A stretch of DNA of 64,000 bases from Symbiodinium natans (lineage: Eukaryota; Sar; Dinophyceae; Suessiales; Symbiodiniaceae). The stretch spans positions 493,501 to 557,500 of the forward strand of contig CAJNDS010000369.1 of the NCBI GenBank assembly GCA_905221605.1, written 5' to 3'. Made by a program: the position numbers and the translations under genes. Every line of letters starts with the position of its first letter. Positions within the stretch are counted from its first letter, which is position 1. The notes under the pieces are model-generated. The model ran no database searches. It was not told the origin of the DNA and saw only the letters and a program-made list of their open reading frames with translations. This document shows, in pieces, positions 42,283 to 52,218 of this stretch.

Positions 42283-42336
42283 GTTCTCCTGGGGACGTCC
42301 ATTCCGCTCGCAGTGGCTCCGACATACTTGCGCCCG
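42283..42336 (+). CDS. Candidate exon, 18 codons in phase
   Basis: A C-rich tract then GGCCAG precede it and GTTTAG follows; reads VLLGTSIPLAVAPTYLRP. Confidence 0.55.
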
Positions 42337-42919
42337 GTTTAGGGTGAGTTCCCTTAATGAGGGTCCCTTAAGTTGGAGGTCCTAAGTTTAGGGTTTAGGG
42401 TTTAGGGTTCAGGGTTCAGGGGGCACTTGGTGGGAGTAGACGCAGACTACGCATCCTGTATTTGACCCGAGGGTCGAACTGCCTATCACCAGGGTGCCCC
42501 ACTCAGTATTGAGATGATAGCGGGCGTTGTAGGGTTTAGGGTTTAGGGTTTAGGGTGGAGCAGATAGTTAGATCAACTACTAAGTTGGTTGGAAGCCCGT
42601 CGACAAGCCCTCTGCTGCTACATTGTCCAAAGGAAACCAGGGCGGCATCGCAAGATGCTAGCTGCGCTAGCTCGGTGGCATGCTGCCGCAGGGCCGGTAG
42701 ACCTCGGCACCCAAACGCACTAAGTTTGTGATTTGTTTGAACGTGTTGGCTGTTTTGAAAAGAATCCCTGAACACCTCAGCCCCTATAGCCACCTAAGCA
42801 TCGAAGGCTTCTCGGAGCCCCCTCATCTCTGCATCCCTCAACGAAGAGTCTTAGAGTTCAAGGTTTGCAGGGTTCAGGGCTGCAACTTCTCAACCGGCCA
42901 AACAAGTTAAGCCCGCAAG

Positions 42920-43015
42920 AACGGCCAGATCCTGTTCATTGGGCACACCCTCTTGGGCTCGCATGGGGGCGGACTGCAACCGGGCATCACGGCGTGCGCC
43001 GCCGCACGCAGGAGG
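42920..43015 (+). CDS. Candidate exon, 32 codons in phase
   Basis: CGCAAG and GTGAGG bound a frame reading NGQILFIGHTLLGSHGGGL then QPGITACAAA. The other two frames are open too, so the reading is not certain. Confidence 0.5.
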
Positions 43016-43457
43016 GTGAGGTTGGTGAGTTCGTGGTGTTACAAAGGCACGATTCTTGGCTGGTAACGAAGGGGTCGAGGAAACCCTAAAATCCTAGCTC
43101 GTGCAGAAGTATGGGGCCTCCAAGCCCTAAGCCCTAGGGCCCTCTCTTTGCTTAGGCCCGGTCTGCTTTCGAAGGACGGCACGCCTGCCGCCAAAAAGCA
43201 CAATTTCCAGAAAAAAGTCCCCAAAGTCTCGGGTTTAGGGTTTGGGGTTTCGGGTTTAGGGCTTAGAGCTCTGGCTTCGGGGATCTTGGAGGCAACAGGG
43301 TTTTGGGTTCTAGGGTTCAGGGCAATAGTTCTTCTCATGGCAACTCCATGGATGTTGGAACCAAGAGACTCTAGAGCCATCATAAATGACACCGCGCGCC
43401 TTTTCGTGGTTGATGATTGCATGTGCACCGAAACCCTAACCTTATAATCCTGAAACC

Positions 43458-43636
43458 CCAAACCCTAAACCGAACCCAAAACCCTAAACCCTAAACCCTA
43501 AACCCTAAACCCTAAACCCTAAACCCTAAACCCTAAACCCTAAACCCTAAACCCTAAACCCTAAACCCTAGCCCTAAACCCTAAACCCTAAACCCTAAAC
43601 CCTAAACCCTAAACCCTAAACCCTAAACCCTAAACA
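43458..43636 (-). repeat. CCCTAAA array
   Basis: About 25 units, one of the two longest heptamer arrays. Confidence 0.97.
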
Positions 43637-43689
43637 CTCTAATGCAAGGCGGACAAAAGGCTCCTCATAGGGTGCGCGCGTCGTGGCAG

Positions 43690-43755
43690 GTACATGGGAA
43701 TCATGTGCCTCATGGAGTCTTACAGGATCTACCAGCCGCCATGGCGTGACTTAAA
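43690..43755 (+). CDS. Candidate exon
   Basis: GGCAG and GTGAGG; best frame YMGIMCLMESYRIYQPPWRD. About 25 CCCTAAA units precede. Confidence 0.55.
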
Positions 43756-43762
43756 GTGAGGT

Positions 43763-43875
43763 CTAGGGTTTAGGGTTAAGGGTTTAGGGCTTAGGGTGAG
43801 GGTTTAGGGGTTTAGGGTTTAGGATGTTAGGGTTGTAGGGTTTTGGGGTTTAGGGTTTCAGGGTTTAGGGCTTAG
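43763..43875 (+). repeat. TTTAGGG array
   Basis: Degenerate, right of the exon at 43690. Confidence 0.9.
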
Positions 43876-43982
43876 TCTCCATATCGACATGAGACTTGAA
43901 GAACACAAGTGGACCAAACCCTGTTGAGGTAGTAAACCCTTTATCGCCCCAATCAAAGGTCAAATCTGCAGCTCCCCAACAG

Positions 43983-44225
43983 ATTCAAGTAGGACCGGGG
44001 AGTCGCAAGCACAGTCCAAAGCCAGGCTTATCGGGTTCTTAAAGGAGGTGGTTCATAGGGGGTAGGTACCTAGGGAAGCTTAGGGAGCCTTAGGGAGTAG
44101 TGGGGATTGTTAGTGAACCTTGGGTTACTTACCCCCCTTGAACCCGCTTAAGAAGTCCAAAGCCAGGCTCTACCAGGAGGAGCGCCTTCACACGCACCCC
44201 CTCTTCGAGCAGCTGGGCGTTGGCA
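43983..44225 (+). CDS. Exon pair interrupted by a putative introner
   Basis: 43983-44025 and 44167-44225 join in frame as TGESQAQSKARLYQEERLH then THPLFEQLGVG. The 141-nt interruption has a GC donor and AG|GC acceptor, both inside a 16-bp direct duplication. GTTTGA is the next donor. Confidence 0.6.
44026..44166 (+). mobile_element. Introner: 141-bp insertion acting as an intron
   Basis: AGTCCAAAGCCAGGCT occurs exactly at 44013-44028 and 44154-44169. The insert has imperfect inverted ends, TTCTTAAAGGAGGTGGTTCA on the left and the inverse of TTGAACCCGCTTAAGA on the right. Splicing at AG|GC in both copies removes exactly one repeat period. Confidence 0.7.
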
Positions 44226-44360
44226 GTTTGAAGGGGCAGTTCCCTAAACTTTAAGGCCCTAAACCCTAAACCCAAAGCCCCTAAACCCTAAACCCTAAAA
44301 CCTAAACTTTCAAGATTCTTTCAAGATTTGCGGGCCGGGCTTGAAAGAACAGGTTGACAG

Positions 44361-44524
44361 GGCTTGGGGCTCTGGAATAGGGACATTTCTTGGCACAAGT
44401 CGGCGAGAGGTATCTGGGACAAATGCACAAACGAGGTGTGGTTACCTTGTGCCTTCTACATGCCTGATTGCATGTGGGCAGCCTTGCATGCTCTTGGCCC
44501 TGAATCCTCTTCCCGACATTCAGG
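44361..44524 (+). CDS. Candidate 164-base exon
   Basis: TTGACAG and GTGTTT bound 54 open codons reading GLGLWNRDISWHKSARGIW, DKCTNEVWLPCAFYM and MWAALHALGPESSSRHS. The longest convincing orphan exon of normal composition here. Confidence 0.6.
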
Positions 44525-44817
44525 GTGTTTTGGGTTTAGAGGTTCGAGACAATATTTCGGGGGATTTTGGGGTTTGCTGGGTCTTTGGGGCTTTTTTTTT
44601 GCGTAAGGGGTATAGAGGTGCTCGATTTTTGGAGGTTCAGGGGCTGGAGTTTGGGGAGAAGTTTCGGGTCTTTCTGGTTTGGGCCCTGAACCCCAAAGCC
44701 TAAACCCTAAACACCCCCTAAAGACCTAAGCCCTAAACCTTAACCCTTAAAACCCTAAACCCTTAAAACCCTTAACCCTTAAAACCCTAAACCCTAATCC
44801 CTAAATCGGGGGCCGAG

Positions 44818-44890
44818 GCTCGCACGCTCCGACACGGTGCGCATGGTGGACAGCAGCGGTCCAGCAGCCAGGCTCGGGCACGCGACTAGG
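44818..44890 (+). CDS. Candidate exon
   Basis: CCGAG|GCT acceptor and GTTTGG donor; reads LARSDTVRMVDSSGPAARLG. Confidence 0.5.
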
Positions 44891-45095
44891 GTTTGGGACT
44901 TAGGGTTTAGGGTTTAGGGTTTCGGGTATAGGGTAGAGGGTTTAAGGCAAGGTATAGGTGGTACAGGGTTTAGGTGTGTTTAGGGTTTAGGTCTTTGGGG
45001 TTTGAGGGTTTAGGCCTTAGGTCTTAGGGGGTGTTTAGGGTTTAAGGTTTAGGTCTTAGTGGGTGTTTGGGGTTTAGGGTTAGGTCTCAGGGGTT
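44887..45095 (+). repeat. Degenerate TTTAGGG array
   Basis: TTTAGGTCTTAGG and GTTTAGGGTTT wording, beginning at the donor of the exon at 44818. Confidence 0.88.
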
Positions 45096-45221
45096 TGGAA
45101 TCTGCTTTGGGGCACATCGTTTTTTGGTTTGTTGAAGGCTGTAAGAGTTTAAAGTTTGAGTCGGGCCTTGTCAGGGCGTTTCTTGGCGGGGGGTTAGGCT
45201 TGATGGTGGCTTCTCTCAGCT

Positions 45222-45315
45222 GTCAGGGTTTAGGGTTTAGGGTTTAGGGTTTAGGGTTTAGGGTTTAGGGTTTAGGGTTTAGGGTTTAGGGTTTAGGGTT
45301 TAGGGTTTAGGGTTA
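45222..45315 (+). repeat. TTTAGGG array
   Basis: Thirteen perfect units. Confidence 0.97.
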
Positions 45316-45454
45316 GACTTTTTTAAACGGCCCGGGAACATTGATAGTTGGGGGAAGGATTTGTCTTTCAATCAAGCCCAAGCCTTGCGTGCAAAACCGC
45401 AAATCCTAAACCCCCAATGACGTACGTCCAGTCCCTATATCCCCCCACCTGGAC

Positions 45455-45592
45455 CTAAACCCCAAGCCCTAAGCCCTAAGCCCTAAGCCCTAAGCCCTAA
45501 GCCCTACACCCTAACCCTAAACCCTAAACCTTAAACCCTAAACCCTAAACCCTAAACCCTAAACCCTAAACCCTAAACCCTAAACCCAAACC
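45455..45592 (-). repeat. CCCTAAG then CCCTAAA array
   Basis: Six CCCTAAG units and then about 11 CCCTAAA units, ending at the exon at 45597. Confidence 0.96.
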
Positions 45593-45596
45593 TCAG

Positions 45597-45669
45597 CAGA
45601 ATATCTCGCAGCAGGTTGAACAACTCGGATCGCGACGACCCGGAGGCTCCACGCAATCCGCAGGCCAGG
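45597..45669 (+). CDS. Candidate exon
   Basis: CCTCAG and GTACAG; reads QNISQQVEQLGSRRPGGST. Confidence 0.6.
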
Positions 45670-45947
45670 GTACAGGTGGAAGGATTGAGGGGTTTAGGGT
45701 TTAGGGTTCAGGGTTTAGGGTTTAGGGTTTAGGATAAGGTGACCCTATGCCTATACCCTGAAGAATCTACCTTAAGAGCCCCAAAACCTACGTGTTTGTA
45801 GGTTCTTATTCTAAACACTCCTTAGATGACTCTTAGGTAACCTACAAAATGCTGGCTTGTGAGGCCTCTTGCGCTTAGAAAAACACGTCTCATCATCCTA
45901 GGCACCTTCACCTTCAAAGTGCCCCCCCCCCCCCCCCCGCCCCATAT

Positions 45948-46105
45948 CAGGGTTTAGGGTTTGGGGTTTAGGGTTTAGGGTTAGGGTTTAGGGTTTAGGG
46001 TTTAGGGTTTAGGGTTTAGGGTTTAGGGTTTAGGGTTTAGGGTTTAGGGTTTAGGGTTTAGGGTTTAGGGTTGGTTTAGGGTTTGTAGGGTGTGGGGTTT
46101 AAGAT
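45948..46105 (+). repeat. TTTAGGG array
   Basis: About 20 units following a C run at 45921-45938. Confidence 0.96.
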
Positions 46106-46162
46106 TCAACTGAGATTCCTTTCAAGAGGGTCCCCAGATCGCACCTCCAGCAGTAATTGAGG

Positions 46163-46214
46163 CTCAACCCTAAACCCTAAACCCTAAACCCTAAACCCTA
46201 AACCCTAAACCCAA
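46163..46214 (-). repeat. CCCTAAA array
   Basis: Seven units before the exon at 46231. Confidence 0.95.
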
Positions 46215-46230
46215 GTATTTCGCGGTTGAG

Positions 46231-46320
46231 GGCTATCTGAGTTGTACGAGGTGCAATTCTCCGAGCTCAGGGCCTTTGCTGGAGAGGGCCGCTCCCTGAA
46301 CTACGAGGCAGGGTCTTACT
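46231..46320 (+). CDS. Candidate exon
   Basis: TTGAG and GTAGGT; reads LSELYEVQFSELRAFAGEGR then SLNYEAGSY. Confidence 0.55.
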
Positions 46321-46359
46321 GTAGGTTTTAGGGGCCTTTGGGCCAGAGGGGTCTGCCCT

Positions 46360-46470
46360 AAACCCGAAACCCTAACCCCTAACCCCCAAACCCTAAACCC
46401 TAAACCCCAAACCCTAAACCCTAAACCCTAAACCCTAAACCCTAAACCCTAAACCCTAAACCCTAAACCG
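46360..46470 (-). repeat. CCCTAAA array
   Basis: Fifteen units; lies right of an exon, so it breaks the usual polarity unless it belongs to the next acceptor. Confidence 0.95.
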
Positions 46471-46976
46471 CAGGGTTTCGGAGGTCGGCCCTGTACGGCT
46501 GCCCCCCCCCCCCCCCCCAACAACACTGGGAGTCCATATAATATCCATCCCTTGCTTGATTTTTGTGTTTCGGAGTTTCGGGGTTTGCAAGTTTAGGGCT
46601 TATATAATGAGGGTTTAGGGTTTAGGGTTTACGGTTTAGGGTGTAGGGTTTAGGGTTTCGGGTTTAGGGTTTAGGGATGCCATACAACAAAGGGTCGGCG
46701 GTGTCTCGGGGACACAGGGGAAGTGCAGGACATGGCCCAATACCCTCTTGTACACCCTATGTTTAAGAGCCCCAAAGACCTTTTTTGGGGGGTAGGATAT
46801 ACTACTGCGCAACTCCTTGGTGGGATTCTTCAGCACGCTACTTGTTTTGAAGGTTTTGGTTTTACACGATACATTCCCTTGTGGGACTCTGATGAAAACC
46901 CACTTTTATCCTAGGTTTTTATGGGTTCTTAAGGCTTGCCCTTCTGAGCCCTGGTCAGTCGGAGGCTCTTTCGCAG

Positions 46977-47066
46977 GAAGAGGTCTTCCTTTTTGAGGCG
47001 ACCAGTCCTACCCCGTGCGGTTCCGCGCTCCAGCGATCTCTCGAAACGTTGCTGCTGCTGGCAAAA
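46977..47066 (+). CDS. Candidate exon, 30 codons in phase
   Basis: TCGCAG acceptor and GC donor; reads EEVFLFEATSPTPCGSALQ then LETLLLLAK. Confidence 0.6.
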
Positions 47067-47189
47067 GCCTAATTACACCCAACCCTAAACCCCAAAACCC
47101 TAAACCTTGAACCCTAAACCCTAAGCCCTAAACCCTAAACCCTAAACCCTAAACCCTAAACCCTAAACGGACAACCCTTCATTCCCCAG

Positions 47190-47262
47190 CCCCCAAGATC
47201 AGGCCCAGCCCGACAGCCAGTGTGGCCCTGAGCTTTTCGGGACGGAAAGCACGCCTCGGGGG
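47190..47262 (+). CDS. Candidate exon
   Basis: CCCCAG acceptor, GTTTGA donor; reads PKIRPSPTASVALSFSGRKA. Confidence 0.5.
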
Positions 47263-47450
47263 GTTTGAAATGCGTCGAAAGGTGTACCCTAAATCCTAAC
47301 CCTAAGTCCATGAACCCGAAGCCCTCAATCCTAAACCCGATAAGCCCTAAAGCCTAGACCCTAAACCCTAAAGCCATAAATGCCCTAAATCCTAAACTGC
47401 CGGTGGGAAGACGGAGGTTCCCCATGCTAAGGAGGTTTCTATAAAGCTGA

Positions 47451-47567
47451 GTCTAGGACCCGGAGTAGGCCCTTGTTTCCCTTTTTTGGGGGTGGGAATC
47501 CCCTTGTAGCCTCCTTAAAACCAAAAAGGGTACCCTTGTTATTCCTAGGTTACTCCTGGGTCTAGGA
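47451..47567. mobile_element. MITE family M2, complete copy
   Basis: Left TCTAGGACCCGGAGTAG pairs with right GTTACTCCTGGGTCTAGGA. The interior shares CTTGTAG..CCTTAAAACCAAA with partial copies elsewhere. Confidence 0.6.
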
Positions 47568-47736
47568 GAAGTCAGTAGACCCTACGCTTCTTGCTCCAGG
47601 CTATGCGCTTCCCTTGAATTGTGGGCCCACCAAACCCCAACAAGCCGCAAGACCCCCTAAAACCCTCAACTACTAGACACCTGAAGCCCTAGAACCCTAA
47701 ACCTCAACCCGAAACCACGCAAACCTCTCAATCCCC

Positions 47737-47991
47737 ATGCATCCCCACGACGGAAGCTGTCCGAGAGTGCTGCGAAGAGTTCGGCAGAAACTAGTGCGGA
47801 CTGACATAAACCAGCCACCCTTGGTTGAATCAGCAGTGAGATCGGGAGAAGTCTTTTCCGACTTCTCTTGCGGCACGCTCGGCAATTCCTCCAAGGTTGC
47901 AAAGGTTTACGAATACTCACCAAAAACCACCAAGCTGACCAAGGGCATGTCATATGCGCCCAAGAATCAGGCATGCGGTGATGTTGTGCAA
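47737..47991 (+). CDS. Candidate long exon (about 85 codons)
   Basis: One frame stays open with balanced composition, for example VRQKLVRTDINQPPLVESAV, FSDFSCGTLGNSSKVAKVYE and MSYAPKNQACGDVVQ, ending at GTCCTC. The 5' boundary is not resolved. Confidence 0.55.
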
Positions 47992-48469
47992 GTCCTCGGT
48001 TTAGGGTTTCGGGTTTAGGGTATTTAGGGTTTAGGGTTTAGGGTTTAGGGCATATTCTGGTGGAGGCTCTGTACAATGGGCGAATCTGTCAACTCAAGGC
48101 CATACTCCAAGAAGAGCCACCGATCCCGACATGGAACCGTAACAGCCCGTTGTTTAAAGAGGGGGCTCTTATTAAACCCCGCCCTGCGCTGAAACCACTA
48201 GCAACGACATCAGTTCGACCCCTGAAATCCTAGGTAAAGCAAGCAAAGTCCAAAATTCCAAAATTCCTAATCCAAGATCCTTGTCAACTCTCGCAGCATT
48301 TCCCACCCTTCACAACCAGAACACGCTTAAACACCCTCAACCCTATAATGCCAAACCCTTAGGCACACTTAAGTCCTAATACTGGGTTCTAAACCTTGAA
48401 AACCCTCAAACCCTATACACTGCCTATACACCATATAAACCCCAAACCCGAAACCCCTGTATCCTATAA

Positions 48470-48655
48470 GCCCTAAACCCTAAAACCTGAACCCTATAAT
48501 CCCTAATTAAACCCTACGTAAACCAGTAAACCCAAACCCCTCTAAACCCTAAACCCAATAAACCCTAGCCCTAAACCCTAAACCCTAAACCCTGAACCCT
48601 AAACCCTAAACCCTAAACCCTAAACCCTAGCCCTAAACCCTAAAAACCCTAAACT
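48470..48655 (-). repeat. CCCTAAA array, partly degenerate
   Basis: About 20 units, 30 bases before the exon at 48687. Confidence 0.9.
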
Positions 48656-48686
48656 CCTTGGAGCCCTTCGAGCCTCGAGGCCTCAG

Positions 48687-48740
48687 ACCCTGGGCGCTGG
48701 TCCGGGCGGCCGAGCCGCCTGGCCACCGGGCCGCAGCACG
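48687..48740 (+). CDS. Candidate exon, 18 codons in phase
   Basis: CCTCAG and GTGTTT; reads TLGAGPGGRAAWPPGRST. Confidence 0.4.
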
Positions 48741-48751
48741 GTGTTTCAGGG

Positions 48752-48950
48752 TGGGTATAGGGTTTAGGGTTTAGGGTTTCGGGTTTAGGGCTAGGGTTTA
48801 GGGTTTAGGGTTTAGTGTTTAGGGGTTTTGGGGTTTAGGGGTTTTGGGGTTTTTGGGTTTAGGGGTTTAGGAGTTTTGGGGGTTTTGGGGTTTGGGGGTT
48901 TTGGGGGTTTCGGGGATTAGCGTTTAGGTTTAGGGTTTCAGGGCCTGGGG
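48752..48950 (+). repeat. TTTAGGG array passing to GTTTTGGGG words
   Basis: Right of the exon at 48687. Confidence 0.9.
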
Positions 48951-49092
48951 TGGTTAGACGGGTATCTACATGTCGGGTATTCAGGGTAGCCGCGGGGAGT
49001 TAGGGCGTCTCTAGAGATCGGGTGCTTTTAGGGTGTGTCTGAGGTGTTAACCCCCCGCACGGTTGGGGCGTCGTCCTTTTGGGGGGTTGCCC

Positions 49093-49203
49093 CCAAACCC
49101 TAAACCCTACACCCTAAACCCTAAACCCTAAACCCTAAACCCTAAACCCTAAACCCTAAACCCTAAACCCTAAACCCTAAACCCTAAACCCTAAACCCTA
49201 CAT
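49093..49203 (-). repeat. CCCTAAA array
   Basis: Sixteen units. Confidence 0.96.
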
Positions 49204-49283
49204 ACTTGGAGTTCTGGACGAGTGTTTTGGGGGGCCGGATGTGGTCAAGAATTATGGTCAGGCGGTTGCCTTGGGATTCCAAT

Positions 49284-49392
49284 CCCAAAGGATCCATGTA
49301 CCTATATAGTATATACTTGGGCCCTAAAGCTACTATATAGGAACCCCTTTAAGGCCTAAGTATATACTATATAGGTATATGGATCCTTAGGG
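49284..49392. mobile_element. MITE family M3, copy b (near-perfect palindrome)
   Basis: AAGGATCCATGTACCTATAT pairs with ATATAGGTATATGGATCCTT; arms of about 38 bp. Confidence 0.8.
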
Positions 49393-49477
49393 AATCAGCT
49401 AAGAGGGTTGAGGGTTCAGGGCAGGCTGAAGTATCTCCTTTACCGGCCAGTTGTTTGGTTTTACCACCGGGTCGGTT

Positions 49478-49548
49478 CCCTAAACCCTAAACCCTAAACC
49501 CTAAACCCTAAACCCTACACCCTACACCCTACACCCTACACCCTAAAC
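49478..49548 (-). repeat. CCCTAAA array with CCCTACA block
   Basis: Five CCCTAAA, five CCCTACA, then ACAG before the exon at 49561. Confidence 0.95.
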
Positions 49549-49560
49549 AGAAGTGCCCAG

Positions 49561-49642
49561 GTTGAAACGCTTGGAGCAGGAGGGCGCCAACCGTGGCAAG
49601 ACCGTCCGCGAACTGGAGGAAACCGCGGGATTCTAGAGCTTG
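49561..49642 (+). CDS. Candidate exon
   Basis: GCCCAG acceptor and GTTCGG donor. The helical frame LKRLEQEGANRGKTVRELEE hits TAG before the donor, while VETLGAGGRQPWQD stays open. Confidence 0.45.
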
Positions 49643-49762
49643 GTTCGGGGTTTAGGGTTTAGGGTTTAGGGTTTAGGGTTTAGGGTATAGGGTTTATAAG
49701 CGACAGACAGCGACCTCAACCCTCAATTGTAAATCGACACGTTTCTCTTCAATCTTGAAGGT

Positions 49763-50000
49763 TCGATGTGAATAATAAGTCAAATATTATTCGTAAACAT
49801 CTACAGTTTCTGGGTTCGACAGTTGAAGATTCATGCTTCAATGTTACATTCGAGAATGTGTAAGTGACTGTTTCGAACTCGCTTGCAACTTCTCTTACCA
49901 TCCAAAGAAGCGCCGCGAACGCGTGCGACTTCGTTGAATGCACGGCTGATTATGCACTGGTTGTCAAGATTATGGTCCCTTGTTGGATCCCTATCATAAC
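49763..50000 (+). CDS. Coding-like segment with an internal stop
   Basis: FDVNNKSNIIRKHLQFLGS and SCFNVTFENV are followed by TAA, then in the same frame VTVSNSLATSLTIQRSAANA and CDFVECTADYALVV. The pattern resembles parallel beta-helix repeats. The stop overlaps a GTAAGT donor-like sequence at 49858, so it could be an intron start or a nonsense change. Confidence 0.35.
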
Positions 50001-50572
50001 ACGGCACCTATTATTCAGGGTTCCCCAAAAGGGATCAGAATTTTGACAACCCCCATACACATACCTTGTCCTTTCTCAAATATACAACAGACTCACAAGA
50101 GGTTTTATAGTGTTCACATGGTTCATAGGGTTTGTTGGGTTTATTGGGTTTATAGGGTCTTTAGGGTTCAGATTGTTTCGGGCCTGCGCCTTTTTGGTGG
50201 GTGCTTCTGGTTACCGATTTGGGGCTGCTTTGATCTTGAAGTGGCTGATGACTGTTTCCAAGCACACGCACCCACCCTACAGCCCTCAACCCCAAAACCC
50301 TAAACCCTAACAGCCCCCAAATCCTTTACCCCGGAAAGGCGGCCCAAATCCGAAACCCTGGGGTTTGATAGGGCTAGAGGACCAAGGTTTTGCAGTAAAG
50401 CCCCTGAAGCCCTGAAATCACCAGAATCCCGGATCCCTAAACCCTAAACCCTAAACCCTAAGCCCTTGAAAACCCTAAACCCCAAAAACCCTAAACACTT
50501 GAAAACCCTAAACCCCAATCCCTAAACCCTTCCAAGTTGCCACCCGGATGAACTCTCGGCCTTCCGGTGCAG

Positions 50573-50595
50573 GAGGAGCGCCTGAGCGCCAAGAG
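50573..50595 (+). CDS. Candidate 23-base microexon
   Basis: GGTGCAG and GTGAGG, both strong, bound EERLSAK. Confidence 0.45.
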
Positions 50596-50819
50596 GTGAG
50601 GAGCTTCGCGCGCTCCTGAGAACATGGACACAAAAATCCCAATTGCCTTTAGGGTTTAGGGTTGAGGGTTAAGGGTTCAGGGTTTAGGGGTTAGGGTGCA
50701 AAGCCCCAAAGCCCCAAAGCCCTTAAGCCTACAAACCCTACAGAACCTAGAAACCTCTTGAAACCTGAACTCCTTAAAACAAAAATCCTCAACCCCCTAA
50801 ATACCTCCAAACAATCGAG

Positions 50820-50912
50820 CACTACGTCCATATCAGCGCGCTGCTTTGCCTGCCACGGCAGCCGAACACAAGTGTTGTCTGCCATGGTGTCGTGCCGGAG
50901 CTCTTTGAAGAA
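50820..50912 (+). CDS. Candidate exon, 31 codons in phase
   Basis: TCGAG and GTTGAG; reads HYVHISALLCLPRQPNTSVV then CHGVVPELFEE. Confidence 0.55.
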
Positions 50913-50987
50913 GTTGAGTTTTTTTGGGGGGTGGTTTATGGTTTTGGTCTAGGGACTAGGGCTTAGGGTTTAGGGTTTTGGGTTTTG

Positions 50988-51085
50988 GAGCTACGAGGAC
51001 CCAGAGTAGGCCGTTATTCCGCTTGTTTTAGGGGTGGATCTTGGTTCCCTTGTAAAGTACCTTTAAACCAACAAGGGTGGCCTTT
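50988..51085. mobile_element. MITE family M2, 5' part
   Basis: GAGGACCCAGAGTAGGCC start, then CCTTGTAAAGTACCTTTAAA as in the family core. Confidence 0.5.
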
Positions 51086-51643
51086 GGGCCGAGACTTGAG
51101 GTTTTGAGTGTGTAGGGCTAGGGGATTTAGGGCTTAGGGTTTAGGGTTTAGGGTTTAGGGTTTTTTCTGGTTTAGGGGCTTAGGGTTTGGGTCGTCTTGT
51201 ATAGTAAGAGCTCGCAAAGAGACTGCCATAGCCATAGCAGTTTGCCCAGCAGTACGCAGTCTAGTTGTTCAAACTCCGTGTAACCCCCTGCGAGTTTCTC
51301 TAGGGGCAATTCAGATCCTAGACCCCCAGATAGCCAGCAGAGGCTACCGGGATCATCTCACCCCAAACCCTAGAAACCCTAGAAACCCATATTATGTAAC
51401 CCTACAACCCCTAAACTCTAAACCCTAAACTCTAAACCCTAAACCCCAAACCCGAAACCCTAAACCCCAAACCCTAACCCCTAAACCCTAAACCCTACAC
51501 CCTTCCAAGAGGAGCCTAATTAGGTTGTGTGATAGGGCTTTTCTCTGGCTGGGTTCAGGAGGAATCTTCTCTACAGGAATGTTGATGTATTTAGGGTTTA
51601 GGGTTTTAGGGTTTAGGGTTAGGCTATACACCTTAAATTCTAG

Positions 51644-51779
51644 GGCCAAAGTCCAGGAGAAAGTGCTTCCGGCTCGCATTGCGTTAGCTACCCATAGTGC
51701 AGTGTGGAGCGCGGGCTTGTGTCATTTCGTACATAGCTTAGGGATACAAATAGACAGTTATGTGAGCAGTCACTACTGA
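51644..51779 (+). CDS. Candidate terminal exon
   Basis: TTCTAG|G acceptor; reads AKVQEKVLPARIALATHSAV then FVHSLGIQIDSYVSSHY and stops at 51777. All telomere-like repeats cease here until 58571, which fits a gene end. Confidence 0.55.
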
Positions 51780-51832
51780 ATGTTTCAACATATGATTATG
51801 TACAGTAGAGTATCGAATATATTCATAAATTT

Positions 51833-51882
51833 ATTATATATATATATATATAAATTAGTATGTATATATATATATATATACA
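51833..51882 (+). repeat. TA microsatellite
   Basis: Two TATATA runs beyond the terminal exon at 51644. Similar runs occur at 8091, 15486, 16902, 25580, 40437, 57521 and 60222. Confidence 0.9.
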
Positions 51883-52218
51883 TGTAGGCATCGAAGTGCA
51901 TCTATATAGGTATAGATCTTTCTCTCTCGGCTCATGAAGGGTTCAAAGGTGCTGACACTGCGCTCTTTCATTCAGTCGATCAGGGGTCCAGCGAAGCTGC
52001 CCTGGGAGTTTAAAATGACATCGTCTGTCATGCTCTTGCCGGCGCAGCACTACGAACGCACAGAGAGATGTTGCGGCTGAAGCGAAAAAAGAAAGGTCGA
52101 GTGCACAGCTGGCGAGCCTCCTTTTGAACGTTAACGCGTCAGCCGGAGCATAATCTGAAGATTGAGCTCTCTGGATGCGCGAGCAACATGCTGAGCCAGT
52201 CGGCAGGCCCAGGAGACA

